This document shows positions 1 to 8,546 of a DNA stretch of 64,000 nt, one piece after another. Both the position numbers and the translations under genes were made by a program. Source of the stretch: Pseudomonas hormoni. Lineage in GTDB: Bacteria > Pseudomonadota > Gammaproteobacteria > Pseudomonadales > Pseudomonadaceae. The number at the start of each line of letters is the position of its first letter. Within the stretch, counting starts at the first letter, position 1. The stretch lies in the NCBI RefSeq assembly GCF_018502625.1, contig NZ_CP075566.1, positions 1,989,001 to 2,053,000 on the forward strand. The letters are read 5' to 3'. The notes beneath the pieces were generated by a model. It was not told the DNA's origin and did no database searches. It saw only the letters and a list, made by a program, of their open reading frames with translations.

Positions 1-2
1 AG

Positions 3-692
3 CTAGCGGCGGTCGTTTACGACTTCAGCCCGAGCCGCGCTGGCGAACATGCCCGAAACTTCCTTGGCAACTGGAGCGGCAAACTGGTGTGCGACGACTT
101 CGCTGGCTACAAGGCAGGTTTTGAACTGGGCGTCACGGAGATCGGCTGCATGGCCCATGCACGGCGCAAGTTCTTCGACTTACACGCGACCAACAAGAGC
201 CAGATCGCCGAAAAAGCGTTGCACAACATTGCGGCCTTGTACGAAGTTGAGCGAGAAGTTCGTGAACTGGAACCAGGTGACCGGCAGCGAATACGGCGAG
301 AAAAAGCAGCGCCAATCATTGCCGTACTTCATGCCTGGATGATGGCCCAGAGGCAGCTTGTGCCTGAAGGATCGGCCATCGCCAAAGCCTTGGATTACAG
401 CCTCAAACGCTGGATAGCGCTGACGCGTTATCTCGATGACGGGGCCGTTCCCATCGACAACAACTGGGTCGAGAATCAGATACGGCCTTGGGCACTTGGG
501 CGCTCAAACTGGCTGTTCGCAGGCTCTTTACGCAGCGGTAAGCGTGCAGCCGCGATCATGAGCTTGATCCAGTCGGCACGGCTCAATGGGCATGATCCGT
601 ATGCTTACTTAAAGGATGTTCTTACACGCCTGCCTGCGCAGCGTGCGAGTGAGATTACCGAGCTTTTGCCGCACAGGTGGGCGCCCGTTTAA
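3..692 (+). CDS. tnpC: IS66 family transposase (TnpC), C-terminal part, cut by window start
   Basis: The reading frame is already open at base 3 (VYDFSPSRAGEHARNF) and ends at TAA 692, so the N-terminal half lies outside the window. The visible part carries the hallmarks of the IS66 catalytic domain: a CDDFAGY segment around the second acidic residue, the MAHARRKF motif, the IDNNWVENQIRPWALGR block with the last catalytic acidic residue, and the usual LLPHRW ending. It differs clearly from the complete IS66 transposase at 6659-8164, which shares the motif order but little exact sequence, so it belongs to another IS66 subgroup. TnpC is the DDE enzyme that moves the element with TnpA and TnpB. 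It cannot be judged from this window whether this copy is intact. Confidence 0.93.
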   Translation, partial: LAAVVYDFSPSRAGEHARNFLGNWSGKLVCDDFAGYKAGFELGVTEIGCMAHARRKFFDLHATNKSQIAEKALHNIAALYEVEREVRELEPGDRQRIRREKAAPIIAVLHAWMMAQRQLVPEGSAIAKALDYSLKRWIALTRYLDDGAVPIDNNWVENQIRPWALGRSNWLFAGSLRSGKRAAAIMSLIQSARLNGHDPYAYLKDVLTRLPAQRASEITELLPHRWAPV

Positions 693-748
693 TCACGCAA
701 GGTGTGTTGGGTTAGACTGCTCTCACTTCTTACAATTGCGCGAATCTT

Positions 749-1126
749 ATGCATCAGCTGCCTGAACTCGACGAGATTACAAAAGCGAAAATTCGCAGGC
801 TGCTGACTGCGGGCATCATTTTTCCCGTCATGAACAACACCAAATGGGTTGAGCTGATCAACGCAATGATTAACGCCCCGCAAATGAAGCCAGAGTTCAG
901 ATTGCACAGTACCTTAGCTCCAATCGATTACTGCACAGATTGGGATCGAGAATGGCATTACCACATCCATCCGGTAGCAGAAATTGAGTGGATCGAACTC
1001 AGAGCGGTTTCACTCGATTGGCTACTCTCCACGCTAAGAAAGCACAACCTTCCCTTTTCTCTAGAGGATGGAGTGCCACGCGTTTGGGGTTATACCAGAC
1101 CTGGCATGCAGCCACTTTGGGACTGA
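749..1126 (+). CDS. DUF6678-like protein of unknown function
   Basis: A 125-residue cytoplasmic protein without signal peptide or membrane segment. The block VMNNTKWVELINAM followed about 50 residues later by YHIHPVAEIEWIELRA resembles what I recall of the DUF6678 family, which has no known function. The ATG at 749 is preferred because family members usually carry a short stretch before the NNTKW block; the ATG at 830 (MNNTKW) is the alternative. Neither start has a good Shine-Dalgarno sequence. The gene sits alone, 56 bp after one IS66 transposase and just before an IS66 remnant, so it is probably island cargo. A role as a small immunity protein is possible but is only a guess. Confidence 0.6.
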   Translation: MHQLPELDEITKAKIRRLLTAGIIFPVMNNTKWVELINAMINAPQMKPEFRLHSTLAPIDYCTDWDREWHYHIHPVAEIEWIELRAVSLDWLLSTLRKHNLPFSLEDGVPRVWGYTRPGMQPLWD

Positions 1127-1148
1127 GTTCCTGAGGTTTCCCCTAGCC

Positions 1149-1286
1149 GGTAAACTTATGCTAGATGACTTTGCCGGACGCATACCCCAAGACGGGCAAT
1201 CGCGCTAGTTATATCTGAGAGGCGTTCTGACTCGTCCACCGAAGCAGAGGGCGGGTGAGTTTATGGAGTTGCTGCCGCGTAAGTAG
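1149..1286 (+). pseudogene. IS66 transposase remnant with internal deletion
   Basis: In one frame the sequence first reads GKLMLDDFAG, matching the GKLVCDDFAG segment of the transposase at 3-692. After a stop codon (TAG 1206) it reads LYLRGVLTRPPKQRAGEF and ELLPRK to a stop at 1286, matching that protein's last 30 residues. The roughly 150 codons between these two blocks are missing. The bases after the stop (GGCGCCCGCTTAACTACGCAA) also match the region after base 690. This is an internally deleted copy of the same IS66 subgroup. Confidence 0.82.
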
Positions 1287-1499
1287 GCGCCCGCTTAACT
1301 ACGCAAAGCATGTTCGCCGGGCTCTTAGGACTATCTGAGCATATGGTAATTCAGGATTTAGCCTTCGACTTTGTCAGCGTGTTCGAGGCTTTCGGATGAG
1401 ATGAACACCATATTATTTACGATGATGCCTAGAACGAAGTTGCGCCCCCCAATCTACCAGTGGCACGTGGGGGGAAAGAGCGATTAGGACCTTTGTGCG

Positions 1500-1970
1500 T
1501 CAGTCCTTAGGAGCTGAAAGGTAGCTCGAAAGCTTTTTCATCGACGCTGACAGCTTCATTTCGTTTTCTGTGCGGTGCAAATCATTAGTGGTCGTGGCGA
1601 GCTGGCTTGTGAGAACGCCTAACTCCCCTAGAATGCCCTGAACCTTTCCTTCACGCTCTTTTTCGCTAAGCATATGATCATTCTTGATCGCATCCAACTC
1701 TTCCATTTTCTTTTGAATTTTTTCTTGGATGTCTCTGATTGCTTTGAGAATTTTTTTCACGCCATCCGGTAAATTGCTAGTGTCTATGTCTGCATTTTTT
1801 TTGCTCTCACTTGACGCTTTCGCACTCCCTTCAGCGGACAAGGTGACTTTTACACCTACGGTAACTTCCGCCAGGTCGGAATCGCCTGACGCGTCAGTGG
1901 GCACAGATCTGACAGCAGTAGATGGTTCGAGGATGCTAGTAGAAGCGAGAGTAGCGGAATTGATTTGCAT
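1500..1970 (-). CDS. Unrecognised protein, disordered N-terminus and coiled-coil C-terminus
   Basis: A 156-residue protein I do not recognise. The ATG at 1970 is chosen because a GGGAG Shine-Dalgarno lies 8 bases upstream. A longer frame to 2129 would add 53 residues with a hydrophobic stretch but has no such site. Residues 1-70 are rich in Ser, Thr, Ala and Val. Residues 75-156 are charged and strongly helical (KKILKAIRDIQEKIQKKMEE), likely a coiled coil, with no membrane segment in the short form. The base composition is lower in G+C than the chromosome to the right of 9.7 kb, in line with an acquired gene. A secreted or structural role is possible but nothing in the sequence proves it. Confidence 0.55.
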   Translation of the reverse strand: MQINSATLASTSILEPSTAVRSVPTDASGDSDLAEVTVGVKVTLSAEGSAKASSESKKNADIDTSNLPDGVKKILKAIRDIQEKIQKKMEELDAIKNDHMLSEKEREGKVQGILGELGVLTSQLATTTNDLHRTENEMKLSASMKKLSSYLSAPKD

Positions 1971-2184
1971 GAGGTTCTCCCTTTTTGTCCCTCCTTTATC
2001 GACTGTACCTAAAAGTACTTTAAGAACCAAGGCGACGAAAAAAACCTTTGTGAGCAAGCTGCTTGCTAACCAATTTTGGTCGACTACTAAATTTTTATCT
2101 GGCTCTGCACCCACAACAAGAATTGACACGGTATGGGAAAGGAACAGCGCACAATAAGGTAGTGCTTAAGCTCCGTCTCCACAC

Positions 2185-2442
2185 TCAGTGGAACAATTCG
2201 GTGTTCACGACAAGTTGGATAGCATCGATACGCTGATCAGCCGCTAATCGAAGTGACTTGGCACTTTTCTGCCAACACTTGTAAGCGTCCAACCAGCTCA
2301 CCTTGCGAACTCCATATCGAGGGCGATGGTGTCCGCGTATTTTTAAGCGGAGGCGATCGCCCTTAACGTCAGGATTTCCATGCGCTAAATAAGCTCTTAC
2401 CCGAAACTGTTCAAGGCCCAGGTTGTTCAGGAATGCCTGCAA
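2185..2442 (-). CDS. Hypothetical protein or gene fragment
   Basis: An open frame of 85 codons beginning at TTG 2442, with an in-frame stop 18 bases further upstream inside the GTACTACC target duplication. The product is basic (RGHHRPRYGVRKVSW) and has no recognised domain, signal peptide or membrane segment. There is no ATG and no convincing ribosome site, so it may be a fragment or not coding. It lies directly left of the transposon end at 2466. Joining the two flanks of the insertion does not extend it, because the stop precedes the joint. Confidence 0.35.
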   Translation of the reverse strand: MQAFLNNLGLEQFRVRAYLAHGNPDVKGDRLRLKIRGHHRPRYGVRKVSWLDAYKCWQKSAKSLRLAADQRIDAIQLVVNTELFH

Positions 2443-2457
2443 CCGCCTTGGCTGAAG

Positions 2458-2476
2458 GTACTACCGTAACCGTCCG
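2458..2476. repeat. Left target duplication (GTACTACC) and left inverted repeat (GTAACCGTCCG)
   Basis: GTACTACC at 2458-2465 is followed at once by GTAACCGTCCG at 2466-2476. The same 11 bases occur inverted at 8991-9001 and are followed at once by GTACTACC at 9002-9009. An 8-bp duplication is the hallmark of IS66 transposition. Confidence 0.85.
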
Positions 2477-2495
2477 AACTACACCGCCTTGCATC

Positions 2496-2600
2496 TCAGA
2501 CCTTAATCTCCTTTAACCACTGATTATCGCGTTCCCATTCAAAAACCGTTGGATCGAAGGTACTGCCGTGCCACTCCAACATGTCTTCATGCTCTAAGCC
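2496..2600 (-). pseudogene. C-terminal remnant of a plasmid pRiA4b ORF-3-like protein
   Basis: The frame ending at 2496 reads CCGLEHEDMLEWHGSTFDP then TVFEW, which matches the conserved C-terminal block (HEEMLEW-G--FDPE-F) of the pRiA4b ORF-3 family, also known from IS1096 as the TnpR-like passenger. Upstream of about 2600 the frame runs antisense through a YceI fragment and no longer resembles the family, so only the last 30-35 codons survive. It lies 20 bp inside the left inverted repeat, as expected for a former passenger gene of the element. Confidence 0.55.
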
Positions 2601-2742
2601 GCAGCACTCCATCGGCGTATTCAGTGGTGAGTTCATCCTCAAGCGCGCCGACTTCAGCATCGGTGAAGGCGAGTGGGCCGATTTCGGCATCATTTCCAAC
2701 GATATCCGCATCAGATTCCGAGTGGTCGCGCCCGCGCAGTGA
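2590..2742 (+). pseudogene. C-terminal fragment of a YceI family protein
   Basis: The plus frame through 2614 reads IGVFSGEFILKRADFSIGEG then EWADFG, and IRIRFRV before TGA 2742. This is the C-terminal strand set of YceI-like lipocalins (F-LKR-DF-IGEG-WAD). The N-terminal two thirds and any signal peptide are absent. YceI proteins are periplasmic isoprenoid-binding proteins; this fragment cannot function. It abuts the pRiA4b remnant, so at least two rearrangements happened here. Confidence 0.72.
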
Positions 2743-2767
2743 CTCCCCTGACTCATCCTCCCCTATT

Positions 2768-2893
2768 TCAACGCACTGCATCCAAGGCCGAACCTGCCGA
2801 TGTATCCGGCAGCAGGATCTTGCGCAAGTCCTGATGGATGGAGGGCGTACCGTCTATTAGCAATATGCGCCGATTTTTCAGATTACTGTTCAT
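2768..2893 (-). pseudogene. 5' fragment of a response regulator gene
   Basis: The ATG at 2893 overlaps the kinase stop codon in the ATGA arrangement, the usual translational coupling of a kinase-regulator pair. The 41 codons read MNSNLKNRRILLIDGTPSIH and then an LRKIL helix, clearly the first strand and helix of a receiver domain. The second residue of the normal acidic pair is changed (DD to DG). The frame stops at 2768 before the phosphorylated aspartate strand, and the following DNA is the YceI fragment. The partner regulator of the kinase has thus been lost by rearrangement. Confidence 0.75.
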
Positions 2894-4584
2894 AGGCCAC
2901 CTACCGGTGATTTGAGCGGTATTTCAAGCGTAAAGATTGCCCCTTTGCCTGGTCCGTCGCTATGGGCTGACAGGGTGCCCTCCATCTCCATCGCAGCCAA
3001 AGCGCAACTGTGAAGGCCGAATCCGTGACCGTCTTTGCGGGTAGTGAAACCATGGGCAAATATCTGGGCCAGGTTCTCCAGCGCAATCCCTTCGCCCTCG
3101 TCCTTCACGCAAACCCGTAAGTTGCCCTTCTCCACGACATCCACGCTCAGTGTCATCGTGCGGGATCGGTCGACCAAGTGAGCCATCGCATGCTTGGCAT
3201 TACTGATCAGATTGATCAGGATCAGCAACACCTTATGCTTATCCAGCAAAAGCACAGGCACTTTGGAAAACTCCTTCACCACCGTGACTTGATCGCGCGT
3301 GAGCGCCCCTATGTGCATGCGCAGGGCTTCCTCCAGCAAATCGGTTATCTGCAACGGTTCGACGATGCTGGACACGCCCGAATAAGACTGCTGGGTGGCG
3401 AGGATATCCTTAATGTGGTCAACACTATTGGTCAAATGCCCAAGCTCTTTGACGATATTCTGTTGTTCGGTCGCCAATGCCTCTACCAGCTGGTTCAGGT
3501 AGCCCGGCAGCAACTTGCCCTTCTCGTCACGGGTCATAAAATCGCCAAGGTCCGCGGCGTGCTCGTTTATCAGTTGGACCGCCTTGTCGAGCCCTTGGGC
3601 TTTGGAGGTGTGCATCTTGCGGCTGACCAGATCGGCCGAGATGTTCACGCTATTGAGGACATTGCCGACGTTATGCAGCATGTTGTTGGCGATTTCGGCC
3701 ATGCCCGCCTTGCGCGAAGCCTCAACTAACTGTTTATGTATTTGCTCCAGTTGCTCCAGTTGCTCGGTGCGTTCCTTTACGCGTTTTTCCAAATCGTCGT
3801 GGGCAATCTGGAGCGCCGCTTCCGCCTTTGCGAGCGCGGCGAAGTTGGTCGCTTGGTCTGTGCGCCACCGGTGCAACTTGCTCCAGACTAATAGCCAGGT
3901 GACGAATAAAAAGACGATGGAAAGCAGTGCCGCGGTGACGGAAAAAATCGCTTGGTTACGCTTGTCAAGTTGGCTCGCGGCGAGGTCTTCCTGAATATAC
4001 TGCCCGAGCCGGAAGATCCCCTTGGCATAGATTTTTTTCTGCGCCTCATAGGCTTCGCCAAGCAAAATGGACTTTGCCTGGCTGGGCTGTCCGGCCCGAA
4101 CCAGCGCGAAGGACTGATTCTCCATGTCGACTAATTTCAGATTGGCTGCGTCCGTCTGTTTGGTCACCTCGGCGCTGTCGGACAGGCTCGTGAGCTGCAT
4201 CGTTTCCTTGATGATGGAATCCAGTTGGGGCTCGAACTGGCGGTATCTCCGTTCCCACTGCAAGTCGCCTGTAGTGGCCGCCATGCGAGCGGACATGGTT
4301 AGCACCTCGTCCAGGTAGACGATGCGTCCGCTCAGTTCCTGGAGGTGCAAATCGCGCAGTTGCACCGTTGTGACACTCCGAAACGAATCGAACGCGAACC
4401 AAAGCATGGTGAGCAATACCACAACCGTGAACACCAATCCGACGGCCAGCCATCTGAGCGGAAACGGGGCTCCTGTGCCAGTATCCGGGGTTGTCATGTT
4501 TTTCGGTGCACGGAGAATTTCTTGCAGGCCCGCGGCGGCAGACGGCAATGCTTGGAGTTTGTTTCCTCTCTTGGGTAGCGGCAT
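2890..4584 (-). CDS. Membrane sensor histidine kinase (cargo of the IS66 unit)
   Basis: A 564-residue two-pass sensor kinase. The ATG at 4584 is chosen for its GGAAGGG site 8 bases upstream; ATG 4497 is possible, and the longer open frame to 4854 has no support. Segment one is near residue 45 (LAVGLVFTVVVLLTMLWFAF) and segment two near 215 (IFSVTAALLSIVFLFVTWLL), with a helical periplasmic domain between them. A coiled coil (EKRVKERTEQLEQLEQIHKQ) leads to the phosphoacceptor block NNMLHNVGNVLNSVN. The ATPase domain follows, with the N box INLISNAKHAM, the G1 box DEGEGI and the G2 block GHGFGLHS. It should autophosphorylate on His and pass phosphate to a receiver. Its translationally coupled regulator is truncated, so it is an orphan unless it talks to another regulator. 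Confidence 0.88.
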   Translation of the reverse strand: MPLPKRGNKLQALPSAAAGLQEILRAPKNMTTPDTGTGAPFPLRWLAVGLVFTVVVLLTMLWFAFDSFRSVTTVQLRDLHLQELSGRIVYLDEVLTMSARMAATTGDLQWERRYRQFEPQLDSIIKETMQLTSLSDSAEVTKQTDAANLKLVDMENQSFALVRAGQPSQAKSILLGEAYEAQKKIYAKGIFRLGQYIQEDLAASQLDKRNQAIFSVTAALLSIVFLFVTWLLVWSKLHRWRTDQATNFAALAKAEAALQIAHDDLEKRVKERTEQLEQLEQIHKQLVEASRKAGMAEIANNMLHNVGNVLNSVNISADLVSRKMHTSKAQGLDKAVQLINEHAADLGDFMTRDEKGKLLPGYLNQLVEALATEQQNIVKELGHLTNSVDHIKDILATQQSYSGVSSIVEPLQITDLLEEALRMHIGALTRDQVTVVKEFSKVPVLLLDKHKVLLILINLISNAKHAMAHLVDRSRTMTLSVDVVEKGNLRVCVKDEGEGIALENLAQIFAHGFTTRKDGHGFGLHSCALAAMEMEGTLSAHSDGPGKGAIFTLEIPLKSPVGGL

Positions 4585-5148
4585 GCTGGCATCCCTTCCG
4601 GTTGGTATGGCACTTGGTTGGCTAAGGGGACACACTGGCGCGGCTCGGCGCTTAAGGTGTGAAACGAACCGCAAGGGCCGCTTCGCCGCCAAAGAACCTA
4701 TGTGAAGTCCCTCACCAGTGTAGACCGTGCGTTCGAGCTTGCTTCCAACCGACAACCTGAGCGTGCCCAGCACCAACTTTAGCCCGTCCAGTACCACCGC
4801 CCGAATGAAGAAACCGCATCGAGCCCAGGTGACGTTGCCCCAAAATTCCAGCACAGCTCATCACTGGAGTAAGGTCACGGCGAGAGCATTCACATCAGGA
4901 AAGCAGTGATGAAAAAGTTGAAGAGCACATTGCGCCTTCCCTCGGGCGATGTTTCAGCCCGTATCCCGTCCGTTACAGCCGGGCATTCGCTTTCTCCGCA
5001 TTCCTCTACCCACAGTGCCAGCAGCGTTCCTTGCGGTTCGCCTGCCGTTGCCGGCGGCACTATGGGCTTACCCTGTTCCGCATGAATCCGGCCCCGCGGC
5101 CGCAGAGATGAAGCAAGTGCTCGGGCTCGATTAATTGCCATTACTCGA
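4585..5148. other. Intergenic region between divergent kinase and chemoreceptor genes
   Basis: About 560 bp without a convincing gene. The open frames here lack Shine-Dalgarno sites and family resemblance. The stretch should hold the kinase promoter, but I see no clear consensus for it. The chemoreceptor promoter starts at 5149. Confidence 0.5.
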
Positions 5149-5175
5149 TAAAGCTTAATCGATTAACCCCGATAT
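5149..5175 (+). promoter_or_regulatory. Sigma-28 (FliA) promoter of the chemoreceptor gene
   Basis: TAAAGCTT (5149-5156), an 11-base spacer, then CCCGATAT (5168-5175). The FliA consensus is TAAAGTTT-N11-GCCGATAA, so 13 of 16 positions match with the exact spacing. It lies 34 bp before the ATG at 5210. FliA promoters are usual for chemoreceptors expressed with flagella. Confidence 0.8.
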
Positions 5176-5209
5176 AGTGGCCATTAAACATTCTGCCAAA
5201 GAAGCCTCC

Positions 5210-6552
5210 ATGAACCTGCGATCCCTCAATATCAAGTCTCGCGCTTTCGTTTGTTTCGGATTTTTCAGTGTGCTGGTCATGGCGCTGGAAACTACCTGGC
5301 CGTGGGTGAACGCTTTCTACAGGCCATCGAGCAGAAGAACGACGCGACCATCTCCGCTCTCACCGCATCGAACGGGGAAATTAACGTATCGTCCGATGCC
5401 GTTGCCAAATCCATCGACGATCTCAGCCGGTTGACCGACAGGAAAGTCAGAGATACGGGCGCAGAAGCGCAGGCTTTGTATGCAAACACCCGCACGGTGA
5501 CGCTGCTGATGATCAGCTTGGCCGTGGCCACGACCTTACTGTTGGCGTGGTTGTTCACGCGCAGCCTGATCTGGCCACTGGCGAGTGCCCTGGCGGTGGC
5601 CGAGCGTATCGCCGACAATGACTTCAGCCAGCCGGTGGCCAGCGATGGCCAGGATGAACCAGGGCGCCTGCTGGCCGCGCTGGCCACCATGCAGGCCAAC
5701 TTGCGCCGGACGATGGCGCACTTAGGCGACTCGTCGAATCAATTGGCCTCGATGTCCGAAGAAATGACCGCGGTCACCGAAGATGCGCTGCACGGTATCC
5801 AGCGTCAGAACGACCAAATCATCCTGGCCGCCACGGCGATCAACCAGATGAGCGCGGCGGTGGAAGAGGTTGCGCAGAACGCCTCCCAGGCGTCCGATGC
5901 CGCGCAGGCGTCCCGCCAGTCTGCCGAAAGCGGCCGTCAACGTGTGGAGCAGACCGTCAGCGTGATCAGCGACCTGCGCGCGTCGGTGCAGACCACCGCC
6001 AGCGAAATCGACGGCCTGGCTGTCACGGTGCAGAATATCAGCGGCGTGCTGGATGTGATTCGCGCTATTGCCGACCAGACCAATCTCCTGGCGCTGAACG
6101 CGGCCATCGAACCGGCACGCGCCGGTGAAGCCGGTCTTGGCTTTGCCGTAGTGGCCGATGAAGTGCGTGCGCTAGCCCATCGGACGCAGCAGTCGACCAC
6201 CGAAATCGAACAGATGGTCGAAGCCATCCAGGCCGGTTCCGGAAAAGCGGTGGGCGCCATGGGCCAGTGCCGCCAGCAGGCGCAGACCAGCCAGCAGGTG
6301 GCCGAGGCCGCAGGCCAGGCGCTGGCGACAATCATCGCATCGGTGATGCAGATCAACGAGCGCAACATCACCATCGCCAGCGCCACGGAAGAACAGGCCC
6401 AAGTGGCTCGCGAGGTGGACCGCAACCTGACCAGCATCCGCGATCTGGCCTCCCAGTCGGCGGCGGGGGCCAACCAGACCGCAGCGGCCAGCGCTGAGCT
6501 GTCGCAGGTGGCGGTGGATCTGAATCAAGTGTTGCAGCGGTTCAACCTTTAA
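5210..6552 (+). pseudogene. Methyl-accepting chemotaxis protein, frameshifted and lacking most of its sensor domain
   Basis: The ATG at 5210 begins a normal receptor N-terminus ([20 protein letters not shown]), but near 5285 the frame must shift from frame 2 to frame 1 to continue. The continuing frame carries only the last helix of the periplasmic domain, a second membrane segment ([18 protein letters not shown]), a HAMP region and the signalling helices. About 150 residues of ligand-binding domain are missing relative to a usual 540-residue receptor. The conserved hairpin tip [23 protein letters not shown] here has E-A to E-P and R to L changes. The methylation helices look complete. A re-initiated protein from TTG 5251 is possible, but a working chemoreceptor is unlikely. 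Confidence 0.8.
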
Positions 6553-6658
6553 GACCCGAGGCGCAGACCGGGGGCGACGTCCATTCCATTGGGCACAGTC
6601 CCCTGCCCGGGTACACTCCGGGTAACACACACAGAAAACGGACAGTTTTAACCATGGA

Positions 6659-8164
6659 TCAGGCGGCCTCGCAGTGTTCAGTGTGGTTCACAGAAATGTT
6701 CCAGGGCAGCAACTCGCTCACCCGATTGATCGGGTGCTCGGCTATGTGCTCAAGCACGTAGATCAGGTACGCCTGTGGGTTCAACCCGTTTAGCTTGGCA
6801 GTTCCCACCAGGCTGTAAATCGCAGCCGCTCGTTCTCCGCCCGCATCGGAACCGGCAAACAGGTAGTTTTTGCGGCCCAGCGCGACGGCGCGCAGCGCCC
6901 GTTCGGCGGCGTTGTTGTCGATTTCGATTCGGCCGTCATTGCAGTAACGCGTCAGCGCCTGCCACCGGTTGAGGGCATAGAGGATCGCACCGCCCAATGC
7001 CGATTTTTTCGACAGTTGAGTCAGCGTCTGGTTAAGCCATGCGTGTAGTTGTTCCAGCAGCGGACTGGCCCGGCTTTGCCGAACCGCTTTTCTCTGATCT
7101 GGCGGTTGCCCCCGGATCTCGCTTTCGATGGCATACAGGGCCTCAATCCGTTGCAGCGCCTCGCTGGCAAGTGGTGAAGCCTGGTCTTTGTAGACATCGT
7201 AAAACTTGCGGCGGGAGTGAGCCCAGCAGGCGGCTTCCTGAATGGTGCCTTTAGCATAAAGCTGAGCAAAACCGGCGTAGCCGTCCGCTTGCAAAATCCC
7301 GCTGAAACTCTTGAGATGAGCGCGGGGATGTTGCCCCTTGCGATCCGGCGAGTAGGCAAACCATACCGCGGCCGGTGTTGAGTCGCCCGCAGGTCGGTCG
7401 TCCCGCACGTACGTCCACAGGCGAGCCGTTTTGGTCTTGCCGTTGCCCGGCGCAAGTACACCAATCGGCGTGTCGTCGGCATGGACTTTATGGCCGCTCA
7501 TGACATGGCGTTCAAGGGCGCTGATCAGCGGCCTGAGTAATTGACTGCTCTGGCCGACCCAATCGGCCAGGGTTGAGCGCTCCAGCTCCACGCCCTCACG
7601 AGCGTAAATCTCGGATTGCCGATACAGCGGCAAATGGTCAACAAACTTGGAGACCAGCACGTGGGCCAGTAGCCCAGGGCCTGCAAGGCCTCGGGCTATC
7701 GTGCGACTCGGTGCCGGCACCTGAGCGATGTGCTCGCAGCAGCGGCAAACCAGCTTCGGGCGAACATGGCGGATCACTTTGAAACGCGCCGGGACGTACT
7801 CCAGCACCTCAGACACATCCTCGCCCAAATGACGAAGTTTCCCACCGCAGCCAGAACATTTTGATTCGGGCTGATGGACGTGAATTTCGCGAGGCAAGTG
7901 TTCAGGTAATGGCTTGCGCCGAGATACAGGGCGAGATGGCGGTTCGGTTGGCGGTGTCAGTTCAGTCTGGCTGACTTGCAACTCTTCAAGACTCAGTTGG
8001 AGCTGATCAATCATTGCGTCCAGCTGCTCGGAGCTACGACCGAACTGCATACGACGCAGTTTGGCGATCAACATTTTCAAGCGCTCAATCTCTGCCCGCT
8101 GGGCAGAGACCAGAGCCTTCAAGGCTTGAAGATCGTTAGGCAAGGAGTCGGTCGCGAGCGTCAT
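6659..8164 (-). CDS. tnpC: IS66 family transposase TnpC
   Basis: A 501-residue DDE transposase of full IS66 length. An N-terminal helical region (residues 10-60, SAQRAEIERLKMLIAKLRRM) is followed by a zinc-finger-like block with CSGCGGKL and CRCCEH, then the catalytic core. The core has DDTPIGVL, the LQADGYAGFAQLY segment, the CWAHSRRKFYD motif and IDNNAAERALRAVALGRKNY with the last catalytic Glu. A C-terminal segment common to IS66 transposases ends LLPWN. No frameshift is seen, so the element may be active. It is the third gene of tnpA-tnpB-tnpC, 37 bp after tnpB. Confidence 0.96.
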   Translation of the reverse strand: MTLATDSLPNDLQALKALVSAQRAEIERLKMLIAKLRRMQFGRSSEQLDAMIDQLQLSLEELQVSQTELTPPTEPPSRPVSRRKPLPEHLPREIHVHQPESKCSGCGGKLRHLGEDVSEVLEYVPARFKVIRHVRPKLVCRCCEHIAQVPAPSRTIARGLAGPGLLAHVLVSKFVDHLPLYRQSEIYAREGVELERSTLADWVGQSSQLLRPLISALERHVMSGHKVHADDTPIGVLAPGNGKTKTARLWTYVRDDRPAGDSTPAAVWFAYSPDRKGQHPRAHLKSFSGILQADGYAGFAQLYAKGTIQEAACWAHSRRKFYDVYKDQASPLASEALQRIEALYAIESEIRGQPPDQRKAVRQSRASPLLEQLHAWLNQTLTQLSKKSALGGAILYALNRWQALTRYCNDGRIEIDNNAAERALRAVALGRKNYLFAGSDAGGERAAAIYSLVGTAKLNGLNPQAYLIYVLEHIAEHPINRVSELLPWNISVNHTEHCEAA

Positions 8165-8201
8165 GACCGGATGTTACTTGGGATTTTTTCAGCATGGCAA
8201 G

Positions 8202-8546
8202 TCAGACCGCGATGACGGGGGCTGTACGAATTGGCCTGCGCCAATCAATGCCTTCCAACAGCATCGACAACTGCGCAGCCGTCAGCGACACGCTGCCACT
8301 GGTTGCTTGCGGCCAGACGAAGCGCCCTTGTTCCAGGCGTTTGCAAAACAGGCACAACCCGTCGCCGTCCAACCACAGCAATTTAATCCGGTCACCGCGC
8401 CGTCCGCGAAAAGCAAAGATCTGACCCGAGAACGGATCGGCTTCAAGCTGAGTCTGCACCAGTGCGGCTAAACCGTCGAAGCCACGGCGCATGTCCGTGA
8501 CGCCGGCGGCGATCCAGATACGGGTTCCAGCAGGAGGAGCAATCAT
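8202..8546 (-). CDS. tnpB: IS66 accessory protein TnpB (Orf2)
   Basis: A 114-residue protein with the standard IS66 Orf2 features: an N-terminal RIWIAAGVTDMRRGFDGLAA block, FRGRRGDRIKLLWLDGDGLC in the middle and a GRFVWP block near the C-terminus. Its start codon overlaps the tnpA stop by 4 bp, indicating coupled translation. TnpB is required together with TnpA and TnpC for transposition in this family; its molecular role is not well defined. Confidence 0.95.
   Translation of the reverse strand: MIAPPAGTRIWIAAGVTDMRRGFDGLAALVQTQLEADPFSGQIFAFRGRRGDRIKLLWLDGDGLCLFCKRLEQGRFVWPQATSGSVSLTAAQLSMLLEGIDWRRPIRTAPVIAV

Noticed and set aside
1448..1480. Possible terminator (CCCCCC...GGGGGG) after the gene at 1500
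   Set aside because: Only a six-base stem with a long loop and no T run.
6622..6626. GTAAC as the left end of a normal-length IS66
   Set aside because: Only five bases fit the end sequence, and the 8-bp duplication pairs the right end with 2466 instead.
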